Source: Bacteroidales bacterium (lineage in GTDB: Bacteria > Bacteroidota > Bacteroidia > Bacteroidales > Muribaculaceae). Taken from it: DNA of 64,000 bases. A model generated the notes under the pieces. It worked only from the letters and a program-made list of their open reading frames with translations, searched no databases and was not told where the DNA came from. The stretch covers positions 105,763 to 169,762 of the forward strand of contig JAAVGM010000019.1 of the NCBI GenBank assembly GCA_014800245.1, written 5' to 3'. Of the stretch, positions 16,253-24,405 are shown in pieces (positions within the stretch are counted from its first letter, which is position 1; every line of letters starts with the position of its first letter). Made by a program: the position numbers and the translations under genes.

Positions 16253-17908
16253 ATGAGATCCATTATCCACCTCTGTAGCATAATCCTTGTTACTGTATTT
16301 TGCGGTTGCTCTTCTCCTGTCGATAGCCGATTGAGGGAAGCGGAGAAAGCAATAAAATCAAATCCCGACAGCGCTTTGACTATCCTTAATAAAATTCATT
16401 ACAATGATATTAAGGATCGTCCTCGCTCGTTGGCTTCATTCGCTATCTTGCGAGGATTAGCCAACTCCTACGCCGGAAATTCCCTTATCACTGATACCCT
16501 TCTATACAAAGCAAAAGATTATTACGAATCTGTCAAGGATAGCGATAACCAGGCAATTGCCTCCATGCTCTTAGCGGCGCATCAGTATGCGAACGGTAAT
16601 CCCAAAGCTGCATCAAAAACCTATCAAAAGCTCCTCCAAACCCCCACCTCCCGCGAAATGCGATGGGACATACATAACACCCATCTCCAACTTTGCTTGG
16701 CTGAACAGGATTACCAATCAACAACAGCCGATGCCCAATGGCTCCTTGAACATACCTCCAAACCGGAAGATCAGCTCAAATTTTCCCATATCCTTATGGC
16801 TGCCCAATATATGGCAGGAGAATACGACAAAGCGGTTGCCACAGGAGATTCAATACTGAAAAGCAATTTTATGCCCGAAAAATATTCCTTCCTTTGGGCC
16901 GATTTCATCAATGATTATGCTTATGCTCTCCAAGGGGTGAAAAGATATGATGAAGCTATAAGCATTATGCAGGATATGATGAAAAATTCCCCGGCTCCAT
17001 GCAAGGAAGAAGAAATGAGCCGCAATCTTTCTATGGCGGAGTTTTATATCAACGCCGGTGATTTAATCAAAGCTCAAAATTATATCAATCTAATTGATGA
17101 TAGCATCTCATTGAGGGCTCCCGAAACCTATATAAAGAAGGGTATCATAGAAAGTGTGCTGGAATATAAAAATAATGGAAATATCCCTCCGGAAATAATG
17201 CAAACTATTCCGAAGTATTACAATTTCTCGCTAAGGAAGATTGAAAACGAAAGACAGACAGCGCTTGAAAATATTTATCAGCTCGACAGAAATCAGACTG
17301 AATTGGTAATGCAACGTCAGAGACTATGGTTGGTGATCCTCTCTCTGCTAATAATCGCAATTTCAGTGGGTGGAATTATAGTCTATCAGAACCGCAGGAA
17401 AACGCAGCATCTTGCAGATGTTGAAGAGCGCACCGAGACTTTGAAAGAGATGCTGGAGGCATCGGAAAAATCAAAAGCTGAAGATAAGACCGAAATACTT
17501 CGACAAACACTTCTGCAACAGATGGGCATCCTCAAGACATTCGCCTCCTCCCCCACCGCGCATAATCAAGAGGCATTGAAGAAGATTTCTGCAATCAGTC
17601 AGGCAACGGAAAAATCAGATAATCTTGTGGATTGGAATAGCCTCTATCTTATGATTGATGAACTTTTCGATGGATTCCATTCAAAGCTTCTAAAAGCATA
17701 TCCATCCCTCTTCTCCGATAAGGAGATTCAGATAATATGTCTAATCAAAGCCGACTTCTCCACTAAGGAAATCGGGGTGCTGACGCAGCAGTCGTCTGCC
17801 ACAATATATGTGCGCAAATCTTCCATCAGAAAGAAATTGTCAACGCCTGACAGTGGCGATTTCATCGCTCAAATCGACCGGAAAATAGCCACAGATGATA
17901 CCATTTAG
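16253..17908 (+). CDS. Membrane-anchored TPR protein with C-terminal LuxR-like HTH
   Basis: About 551 residues. The ATG at 16253 (rather than 16241) gives a tidy lipoprotein-like signal MRSIIHLCSI...VFCGCSS. Residues about 25-340 are tetratricopeptide helices (AIKSNPDSALTILNKI, EYDKAVATGDSIL, RYDEAISIMQDMM). A transmembrane helix WLVILSLLIIAISVGGIIVY lies near 357-378, followed by a cytoplasmic coiled coil, and the last 60 residues form an HTH: FSDKEIQIICLIKADFSTKEI...TIYVRKSSIRKKL. This is the common Bacteroidota envelope-to-DNA regulator layout: a periplasmic TPR sensor coupled to an intracellular DNA-binding domain. The outer-membrane barrel gene 183 bases downstream is an obvious candidate target. 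The stop codon lies in a 21-base tandem duplication (17901-17940). Confidence 0.8.
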   Translation: MRSIIHLCSIILVTVFCGCSSPVDSRLREAEKAIKSNPDSALTILNKIHYNDIKDRPRSLASFAILRGLANSYAGNSLITDTLLYKAKDYYESVKDSDNQAIASMLLAAHQYANGNPKAASKTYQKLLQTPTSREMRWDIHNTHLQLCLAEQDYQSTTADAQWLLEHTSKPEDQLKFSHILMAAQYMAGEYDKAVATGDSILKSNFMPEKYSFLWADFINDYAYALQGVKRYDEAISIMQDMMKNSPAPCKEEEMSRNLSMAEFYINAGDLIKAQNYINLIDDSISLRAPETYIKKGIIESVLEYKNNGNIPPEIMQTIPKYYNFSLRKIENERQTALENIYQLDRNQTELVMQRQRLWLVILSLLIIAISVGGIIVYQNRRKTQHLADVEERTETLKEMLEASEKSKAEDKTEILRQTLLQQMGILKTFASSPTAHNQEALKKISAISQATEKSDNLVDWNSLYLMIDELFDGFHSKLLKAYPSLFSDKEIQIICLIKADFSTKEIGVLTQQSSATIYVRKSSIRKKLSTPDSGDFIAQIDRKIATDDTI

Positions 17909-17940
17909 ATTCCTCAACGCTCCATTTAGATTTCCTCAAC
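17901..17940 (+). repeat. Tandem direct repeat across a stop codon
   Basis: CCATTTAGATTCCTCAAC (17901-17918) recurs at 17922-17940 with one extra T. The copies are 21 bases apart, so each carries TAG in the same frame and the upstream gene has two stops. Confidence 0.75.
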
Positions 17941-18028
17941 AGATTAAGATTGATAACCAACAACATAACCAATCAATATTAAGAGAATTTAATTAGATAT
18001 TAAGTAGGTAGGACCATCATTTTCTATG

Positions 18029-18037
18029 TAATTTTGC
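18029..18037 (+). promoter_or_regulatory. Candidate -7 element for the outer-membrane barrel gene
   Basis: TAATTTTGC matches TAnnTTTG; no TTTG -33 box is seen at the normal distance, which would fit a promoter needing an activator. The ATG follows 55 bases later. Confidence 0.5.
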
Positions 18038-18091
18038 AGTGTCGAATCAAGATAGTTTCGATGCAAATGTGAAATAAAAAATTACGTAGAT

Positions 18092-20188
18092 ATGAAAAGA
18101 AATTTGATGCTATTCTTCCTCCCTCTCGCTGCTTTTTTATCAGCAGTAAAGAGCAATGCTCAGACTCCTGAAGACAGCGTGACATACATGCTTGATGAAG
18201 TGATTGTGAAGGTTGATCCTTCCTTAACCACTCTCAAAGGGAACGCCCTTCTTACCCGCGTGAGCGGAACACAGCTCGAACATGCGGGCACGGCAAATGA
18301 TGTGTTGAAACAGGTGCCTATGGTGCTTGGCGAAAATGGAAATTTTGAAGTGTTCGGCAAGGGCGCGCCGGCAATCTATGTGAACGGCAGAATCGTAGAA
18401 GATCTATCCGAACTCTCACAGATCAATTCCGCAAATATAAAGAATGTGGAAGTGATCACAAGTCCGGGAGCTAAATATGATGCCTCTGTGAAGGCTGTGA
18501 TCAATATCCGTACGAAAGCTCCGCAAGGAGATGGATTCAGTGGAACACTGCGTGCGCAAGCCACTCTTCAAAAATATTTCCGCACCCTTGATCAGATCAA
18601 CCTTAAATATCGCACAGGAGGATTAGAGGCTTTCGCCAACTTCGGATATTTAGGTGGAAAATTTGAAACAAACAATTCCATTGATTATCTTACCCGTTCT
18701 TCCGTGATTTGGAATCAAAAAATCTCCATGTATGGTCATAGTAATTCAAGTGATTTCTATGGAAAAGCGGGATTCTCCTATATGTTTAATTCCAATCATT
18801 CTATAGGAGCATATTATTCCAATGGTTTCACTGATATCCATGGAGATTTCTCAGGCACAACGTCTGTATGGGCAAATGATATTCCATTTGACAAAATTTC
18901 TATTGAAGCCGAAAATCATAAGAAACAGCTTCCCAAGCACCATGCTAATCTCTATTATAATGGTCGGGCAGGAAAATGGGGAGTGGATTTCAATATGGAC
19001 TATATGTGGCGTAAGGATCGTTCATCTCTTACAAACAATGAACTCAGCCAAAACTATGATGACAACTTAGTGACTTCCCTCTCCAACAATCACAGTAGCC
19101 TGTTTGCAGAAAAACTGATTTTCAGCTATCCTTTTTGGAATGGAGGGATCGAATTTGGAGAAGAATACACCTCCTCTCGTTTCTCAACTGATTATTCCAT
19201 TAGCTCATCTTTAGTGCGAGGAACCGACACGAGAGTGGATGAGAATAATATCGCCGGATTTGTGGAATTAGGTCAGCAGTTTGGTATGTGGAGCGTGTCG
19301 GCCGGAGTGAGATATGAGCACGTGAAGTTCAAATATATGGAAAATGGGCACAACCGCGATGATATGACCCATACCTACAACAATATCTTCCCTTCATTGT
19401 CGGTTTCCACTATGTTCAATAGGGTGCAAATGGCGTTGAGCTACACCAATAAGATTCAACGTCCATCTTATGACGATCTGGATGGGGCAATCGATTATAT
19501 CAACCGTTTCACTCTTGAAGGAGGAAACCCCTATCTCAAGCCTGCCAATATACATAATATTCAGCTGTCGGGAGCGTGGAGCAGATTCTTCGGTCAGTTA
19601 TCCTATTCATATATAAAGAATCCTATACTTCATTCCACCATTCCATATAGCGAGGATGGAGAGGTGAAACTTATCATAAAGAAGAATTTCCCAAAGATGC
19701 AGAAACTGGAGGCATTCATAGGAAGTCAATTTCAATTGGGAATCTGGCAACCGAAAGTGAATTTGGGAATCATCAAGCATTGGTTCACATTTGATTATGA
19801 CGGACACAAAACGAGTCTTGATAATCCGATAGGATTAGTGCAATGGCAGAATGCAATCCATCTTCCGGCAGATATTTGGCTAAATGTGGATTTACAATGG
19901 AAAAGCGCAGGTAATGGGGAGAATGCAAAGGTGAGCGCATCGTCATATTTTAATGCCAAGCTATACAAGGCTTTTTTCAATAATCAGTTTAGCATATCTT
20001 TCGAAGCAAATGATATATTCAACAAAAATCGTGAGAACAGCACATTGTATAGTCATGATGTAACAGTCACCAACCGAGATCTCGCCACATCCCGCGCATT
20101 CATTCTGACCCTGCAATATTCCTTCAATACATCTCGCGACCGATACAAGGGGCGCGGAGCCGGCGTAGAAGAATTAAACAGATTCTAA
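18092..20188 (+). CDS. TonB-dependent-receptor-like outer-membrane beta-barrel protein
   Basis: A 698-residue outer-membrane protein of the OMP_b-brl type. Signal peptide with cleavage SNA|QT near residue 24; then a TonB-box-like stretch (LDEVIVKVD), a plug-like domain (about 45-135, with APAIYVNGRIVEDLSEL and NVEVITSPGAKYDASVKAVINI), and a long barrel ending in phenylalanine. It lacks the N-terminal carboxypeptidase-regulatory-like domain found in SusC-type receptors. Substrate is unknown. It follows the TPR-HTH regulator and precedes a ZIP transporter by 46 bases, so a role in metal uptake is tempting but unproven. Confidence 0.85.
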   Translation: MKRNLMLFFLPLAAFLSAVKSNAQTPEDSVTYMLDEVIVKVDPSLTTLKGNALLTRVSGTQLEHAGTANDVLKQVPMVLGENGNFEVFGKGAPAIYVNGRIVEDLSELSQINSANIKNVEVITSPGAKYDASVKAVINIRTKAPQGDGFSGTLRAQATLQKYFRTLDQINLKYRTGGLEAFANFGYLGGKFETNNSIDYLTRSSVIWNQKISMYGHSNSSDFYGKAGFSYMFNSNHSIGAYYSNGFTDIHGDFSGTTSVWANDIPFDKISIEAENHKKQLPKHHANLYYNGRAGKWGVDFNMDYMWRKDRSSLTNNELSQNYDDNLVTSLSNNHSSLFAEKLIFSYPFWNGGIEFGEEYTSSRFSTDYSISSSLVRGTDTRVDENNIAGFVELGQQFGMWSVSAGVRYEHVKFKYMENGHNRDDMTHTYNNIFPSLSVSTMFNRVQMALSYTNKIQRPSYDDLDGAIDYINRFTLEGGNPYLKPANIHNIQLSGAWSRFFGQLSYSYIKNPILHSTIPYSEDGEVKLIIKKNFPKMQKLEAFIGSQFQLGIWQPKVNLGIIKHWFTFDYDGHKTSLDNPIGLVQWQNAIHLPADIWLNVDLQWKSAGNGENAKVSASSYFNAKLYKAFFNNQFSISFEANDIFNKNRENSTLYSHDVTVTNRDLATSRAFILTLQYSFNTSRDRYKGRGAGVEELNRF

Positions 20189-20234
20189 AGGCGTAAAAAG
20201 CTGAACAGATTTAGACAGTCGGTGTTGTAATTAT

Positions 20235-20987
20235 ATGTTACAACAAGTATTGATCTCAGCCCTTGGTCTTGGGCTGGCCTCCATAATAGGTTCCGCAATC
20301 GGACTGACCGTTAGAAAGATTCCACATAAGTGGAACGATATATTCATGGGCTTCTGCGCAGGCATGATGCTGGCGGCCTCCATCGTATGCCTTCTCGTGC
20401 CGTCGGTGGAGGCCACTCCGGTCTCAGGATGGTGGCAGCCTGCATTGGGGGTGATAGGCGGAGTTATGCTTATCGGACTGATGGATAAATTCACCCCTCA
20501 CCTTCATCATCTCTCAGGTCTTGATGAAGAAAGCCATATCAACAATTCCTCGCTCAACAGCACCCTCCTCTTTGTGCTTGCCATTGCCCTTCATAAACTT
20601 CCCGAAGGATTAGCCACAGGCGTAACATTCAATGGAGAAGAAGGGAATGCGATTGCTATGTCGATTACAATTGCATTGCAGAACATCCCGGAAGGGATGG
20701 TGGTTGTGACGCCCCTGCTTATGAATGGCATTAGTTTTTGGCGCACCACCATCATTGCGATCGCAATCTCTTTATTGGAGATTATAGGCGTTTTTGCAGG
20801 ATATTTCATCGGCGATATATCAGCTATATTCCTTCCCTTCCTCCTGGCGTTGGCCGGAGGGGCGATGCTTTATGTGATAAGCGACGAGATGATTCCCGAA
20901 ACTCACTCCCACGGATTCCAGAAAGGAGCTACATATGCTCTCGTGGCCGGGGTTATGACCATGCTCTTCATAGAAGCTCTGCTGTAA
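20235..20987 (+). CDS. ZIP-family divalent metal transporter
   Basis: A 250-residue inner-membrane protein with about eight hydrophobic segments. The two ZIP metal-site helices are clear: HKLPEGLATGV (near residues 120-130) and LQNIPEGMVVVTPLL (near 150-164). A histidine-bearing loop (KFTPHLHHLSGLDEESH) separates helices 3 and 4, as in many ZIP carriers. ZIP proteins such as ZupT import zinc, iron, cobalt or manganese. It begins 46 bases after the outer-membrane barrel gene and may be co-transcribed. Exact metal is not predictable. Confidence 0.9.
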   Translation: MLQQVLISALGLGLASIIGSAIGLTVRKIPHKWNDIFMGFCAGMMLAASIVCLLVPSVEATPVSGWWQPALGVIGGVMLIGLMDKFTPHLHHLSGLDEESHINNSSLNSTLLFVLAIALHKLPEGLATGVTFNGEEGNAIAMSITIALQNIPEGMVVVTPLLMNGISFWRTTIIAIAISLLEIIGVFAGYFIGDISAIFLPFLLALAGGAMLYVISDEMIPETHSHGFQKGATYALVAGVMTMLFIEALL

Positions 20988-21062
20988 TTATCCTGTCCGC
21001 TTAAACGAGCTATGGGACCATCCAATAAATTGATGTATATTTTGTTATTAGTGAAGTATTAT

Positions 21063-21094
21063 TTTGTTTTTTTGTTTTCATTCCTTATATTTGC
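21063..21094 (+). promoter_or_regulatory. Bacteroidota-type promoter of the second Rpn gene
   Basis: TTTG at 21063-21066, 19 bases, TATATTTGC at 21086-21094. Sequence and spacing parallel the promoter at 7581-7612. Confidence 0.85.
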
Positions 21095-21114
21095 AAAGAA
21101 AAGAATATAAAGCC

Positions 21115-22005
21115 ATGGCAAGATATATGAACCTCCTAACCGATTACGCATTCAAATTCGTTTTCGGTTCGGAGAAACACAAGAAAGTCACCATCAAATT
21201 CCTCAACACCATTCTTGAAGGGAAAGAGAGAATTGTGGATATTGACTTCCGCGATAAAGAACAACTTCCAATAAAGGAAGACGGCAAAAGGATGGTGTTC
21301 GATATTTATTGCACAACTGACACAGACTCGCATATCATCGTAGAAATGCAGGTTCGTGTACCCCCTACTTTTACTGACAGAGCAATAGCATATTGTTCAC
21401 ATGCTGTTCTCAATCAGATTAGTAAAGGAGACAGATATAAATATGAAAAGGTGTATGGGATTTACATAATGGGATCACATCTTGCATACCATAAGCCTCG
21501 TTTAGCACGTAAAATCTCCTTTATGGATGAGGAAACAAAAGAAATATTCTCTGACAAAATACACATGGTGTTCCTTGATCTTAAGTGTATGCAGAGGAAG
21601 AATTTCCATGAGTGTAGGAATAATGTTGAAAGGTATTTATTTTTAGTTAAAAACATGGAGAAAATGGAAGGGAAAGAGAAGGATTATCCAATGTTCGATG
21701 ATTTGTTTGATGCAGCCGATATCAGAGATTTAGCTGAAGACCAAGTCATAGCTTATAGCCAGTCACGCCTTAAGCTTGAAGATGATCGCGAAGCCTTGGA
21801 ATATGAGGTGGCTCAGGAGAGATTAAAAGCTCTTTCTGAAGGACGCGCCGAGGGTATGAAAGAAGGGATTGAGAAAGGGATTGAGAAAGGGGAAAGGAAT
21901 CTCCTTTCAGGGATAATATCACATCTAAAATCTCAAGGCTCATCTATAAGGCAAATTGCTGCCATTCTTGGTCGGTCTGAATCAGAAATCGCGTCTCTTT
22001 ATTAA
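21115..22005 (+). CDS. Rpn-family PD-(D/E)XK nuclease/transposase-like protein, copy 2
   Basis: A 296-residue paralog of the protein at 7633-8547, almost identical over the first 220 residues including the catalytic D63, E77 and Q79. A TTG further upstream (21064) lies inside the promoter, so ATG at 21115, which aligns with copy 1, is the start. The C-terminal charged repeat tract is shorter than in copy 1, losing one EGRAEG-type unit and one lysine-rich unit, while the final helical tail (SSIRQIAAILGRSESEI) is conserved. Many third-position differences show the copies have diverged for some time under protein-level constraint. The next gene starts 14 bases later. Confidence 0.9.
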   Translation: MARYMNLLTDYAFKFVFGSEKHKKVTIKFLNTILEGKERIVDIDFRDKEQLPIKEDGKRMVFDIYCTTDTDSHIIVEMQVRVPPTFTDRAIAYCSHAVLNQISKGDRYKYEKVYGIYIMGSHLAYHKPRLARKISFMDEETKEIFSDKIHMVFLDLKCMQRKNFHECRNNVERYLFLVKNMEKMEGKEKDYPMFDDLFDAADIRDLAEDQVIAYSQSRLKLEDDREALEYEVAQERLKALSEGRAEGMKEGIEKGIEKGERNLLSGIISHLKSQGSSIRQIAAILGRSESEIASLY

Positions 22006-22019
22006 TCGAAAATAATAAG

Positions 22020-22604
22020 ATGGCAGATAATTATCTTGAAAAGAAAATGGAGGAGCTACGGAGAGGCTCTGATAAAACTTTCACTGGAAGGAAAGCCGTG
22101 CAAAGAAAAGGGTTCGTGCAATTCGCTTTCCCTCCCAAACGTGTTGTCATAGCCTCCGAAATTGCATGCCGCAACTCCATAGCACGTGCATTTCTCAAAG
22201 CGGATTGTAAAGTAGCTATGATCCATTCCTGTCAAGAAGAAGGAGAACGGATGGCTCATGATGAGGGGGTGAGATATTATCCTTTTGCTATCCATGAATC
22301 ATTCGAAAACCTTCTATCCGCATGGAGAGACGTGGATATTATCGTTGCAGACCCCGCAGAAGCAATGACTCTCCTTCCGATTTGGAAAAAACATCGCGAA
22401 CGTTTCCCATATGTATCCTCCTACATATGCCGCGTGATAGTTATAGGCGATGCCGACGTAAAAGAACTCCAAGAATTAGCAAAAGGGATAAAGACCACTG
22501 TAAATATCATTGCCTCTCATAGCTCCCATACAGATATCAGCGAATTAATCCTCGCCCTTTCTCTTCCAGCCACTTCCGATATTGACGGATTAAAACTTCC
22601 ATAA
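22020..22604 (+). CDS. Hypothetical Rossmann-like protein
   Basis: A 194-residue, probably cytoplasmic protein. It opens MADNYLEKKMEELRRGSDKT and then shows a beta-alpha pattern (KRVVIASEIACRNSIARAFLK, CKVAMIHSCQEEGERMAHD) resembling a truncated short-chain dehydrogenase/reductase core, but without a glycine-rich nucleotide motif or the YxxxK active site. I know similar small proteins in Bacteroidota only as hypothetical. It starts 14 bases after the Rpn gene and ends 77 bases before the ROK-CutC gene, which has its own promoter. Confidence 0.65.
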   Translation: MADNYLEKKMEELRRGSDKTFTGRKAVQRKGFVQFAFPPKRVVIASEIACRNSIARAFLKADCKVAMIHSCQEEGERMAHDEGVRYYPFAIHESFENLLSAWRDVDIIVADPAEAMTLLPIWKKHRERFPYVSSYICRVIVIGDADVKELQELAKGIKTTVNIIASHSSHTDISELILALSLPATSDIDGLKLP

Positions 22605-22627
22605 AATAATTTTTTATCAACTACTCT

Positions 22628-22658
22628 TTTGAATTTTAAGACTTTCATATTAACTTTG
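22628..22658 (+). promoter_or_regulatory. Promoter of the ROK-CutC gene
   Basis: TTTG at 22628-22631, exactly 19 bases, TAACTTTG at 22651-22658; ATG 23 bases further on. Confidence 0.85.
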
Positions 22659-22681
22659 TAAAACACGAACGTATTTTACAA

Positions 22682-24388
22682 ATGAATAATATATCTAAGT
22701 CTTCTCTAACCCTCGGAATCGATATCGGAGGCACCAACACTCTCTTTGGAGCTGTAGATGCATCAGGAAATATTATTGTCAGAGGCGAAATACCCACCAC
22801 AGGCTATCCCTCTTTTCATGATTTTATTCTCTCTCTTCATAGCGCAGTCGCTTCTGCAATGGAAAAAGCTGCTGTCCCCTATTCAGCCCTTGGGGCTATC
22901 GGCGTCGGTGCCCCTTGCATAAGTCCGGAAACCGGTGTGATTGAGGGAGCCGTGAATCTTCCTTGGCCCTCCCCTCTCCCTTTGACCGACGAACTTCAAC
23001 GCATATTCCATCTTCCCGCCGCAGGCGAGAATGATGCCAATGTGGCTGCCTTGGGGGAGAAATATTATGGAATAGCGAAGAATCTCTCCAATTTTATAAT
23101 GCTTACCTTAGGCACAGGTGTGGGATCGGCAATCATATGCGACGGCCACCTGCTTCACGGAAAGAAAGGCTTTGCCGGAGAGTTAGGTCATACGCATATC
23201 CGGCGCGGAAAAGAGGCACGCCCCTGCAACTGCGGTCAGAAAGGATGTCTGGATGCCTACGTCTCTGCCCGCGGGCTTGTCACCACGGCGCTTGATCTCA
23301 TCTCTAATTCCGATCTCCCCTCCTCTCTCCGCGATATCCCCGAATTCGACGCAAAAACCATCGGAGTGGCAGCTGCAAATGGCGATCCGCTCGCATTGGA
23401 AGCTGTAAAGACTACAGGAAGACTGTTGGGAGAAGCGTGTGCCGACTTTGCAGCATATTCCTCTCCTGAGGCTTTTATATTCTTTGGAGGAGTGGCTAAT
23501 TCATTCCCTCTTTTCAAGGACGCAATGATCACAGAATTCAACAAAAACTGCCTTTCTATATTCAAAAACAAGATTCAATTCCTACATTCCACTCTCCATG
23601 AATCGGATGCCGCACTGCTGGGCACAGCCGCTGTAGGAAGGTCTATCCTTAATAAGCCGGCGCCAACCAAGCTTGAGATCTGCACCGGCGATCCGGAAGG
23701 GGTCTTGGCTGCAATCGAAGGGGGTGCCGACCGTGTGGAACTATGCTCCGGACTCGCGGAAGGGGGTCTCACCCCGTCGGCCGCTATGATCCGCTTTTCT
23801 TCAAAAAGAATCCCTACCAATGTCCTTATCCGTCCTCGTGCCGGCGATTTCATCTATTCGGAGGAGGAATTGAATGTGATGGAGGGCGATATCCGAATGG
23901 CAGTCGATTCAGGCGCAGCCGGAATAGTGGTTGGAGCCCTCACCCCGGATGGGAATGTAGATATGGATGCTTGCCGCCGTTTAATCAAGAATACCTCATC
24001 GCTCGATAATACTTTTCATCGCGCGTTCGATATGACATCTGACCCATTTCGCGCACTTGAGGATATAATCTCTTTAGGTTTCAAGAGAATACTGACATCC
24101 GGCCAAGCTGCCTCAGCTTTAGAGGGGGCGCAGCTGATAGCCGAGCTAAAGAAAAGAGCAGCCGGAAGAATAATCATAATGGCCGGTGCCGGTGTGACGC
24201 CGGACAATGCTGCAGAGTTACTCTCAGCTTCGAATACAGATGAAATACATACCTCGGCCAGATCTCGCATACATTCATCTTCATCGCCTGCCGGATCCGC
24301 CACTATGGGGAGCGCCGATGCAGCCGATGGAAGCCGGATGGGCACAGACCCTCGCATAGTGGCACAAATCAAGGATCTAATAAAATAA
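22682..24388 (+). CDS. Fusion of a ROK-family sugar kinase with a CutC domain
   Basis: One uninterrupted 568-codon frame with two complete domains. Residues 1-320 are a ROK kinase: phosphate-binding LGIDIGGTNTLFGAV near the N-terminus, LGTGVGSAII, GFAGELGHTHI and the zinc motif CNCGQKGCLDAY (CxCGxxGC). ROK kinases phosphorylate glucose, N-acetylglucosamine or similar sugars. From about residue 328 to the end lies CutC: KLEICTGDPEGVLAAIEGGADRVELC, GGLTPS, IRPRAGDF, FHRAFDM, LTSGQ, and IMAGAGVTPDN. CutC was named for copper tolerance, but its real activity is unsettled. The linker is only about ten residues (NKPAPTKLEI) and there is no ATG at the junction, so separate translation is unlikely. 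The transglutaminase-like gene follows by 17 bases, suggesting an operon. Confidence 0.85.
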   Translation: MNNISKSSLTLGIDIGGTNTLFGAVDASGNIIVRGEIPTTGYPSFHDFILSLHSAVASAMEKAAVPYSALGAIGVGAPCISPETGVIEGAVNLPWPSPLPLTDELQRIFHLPAAGENDANVAALGEKYYGIAKNLSNFIMLTLGTGVGSAIICDGHLLHGKKGFAGELGHTHIRRGKEARPCNCGQKGCLDAYVSARGLVTTALDLISNSDLPSSLRDIPEFDAKTIGVAAANGDPLALEAVKTTGRLLGEACADFAAYSSPEAFIFFGGVANSFPLFKDAMITEFNKNCLSIFKNKIQFLHSTLHESDAALLGTAAVGRSILNKPAPTKLEICTGDPEGVLAAIEGGADRVELCSGLAEGGLTPSAAMIRFSSKRIPTNVLIRPRAGDFIYSEEELNVMEGDIRMAVDSGAAGIVVGALTPDGNVDMDACRRLIKNTSSLDNTFHRAFDMTSDPFRALEDIISLGFKRILTSGQAASALEGAQLIAELKKRAAGRIIIMAGAGVTPDNAAELLSASNTDEIHTSARSRIHSSSSPAGSATMGSADAADGSRMGTDPRIVAQIKDLIK

Positions 24389-24405
24389 ACCCTCTAATCT
24401 TCACC

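Noticed and set aside
21064..21114. Upstream TTG start extending the second Rpn protein by 17 residues
   Set aside because: The TTG lies in the -33 box and the extension contains the -7 element, so it would not be transcribed; the first copy has no matching extension.
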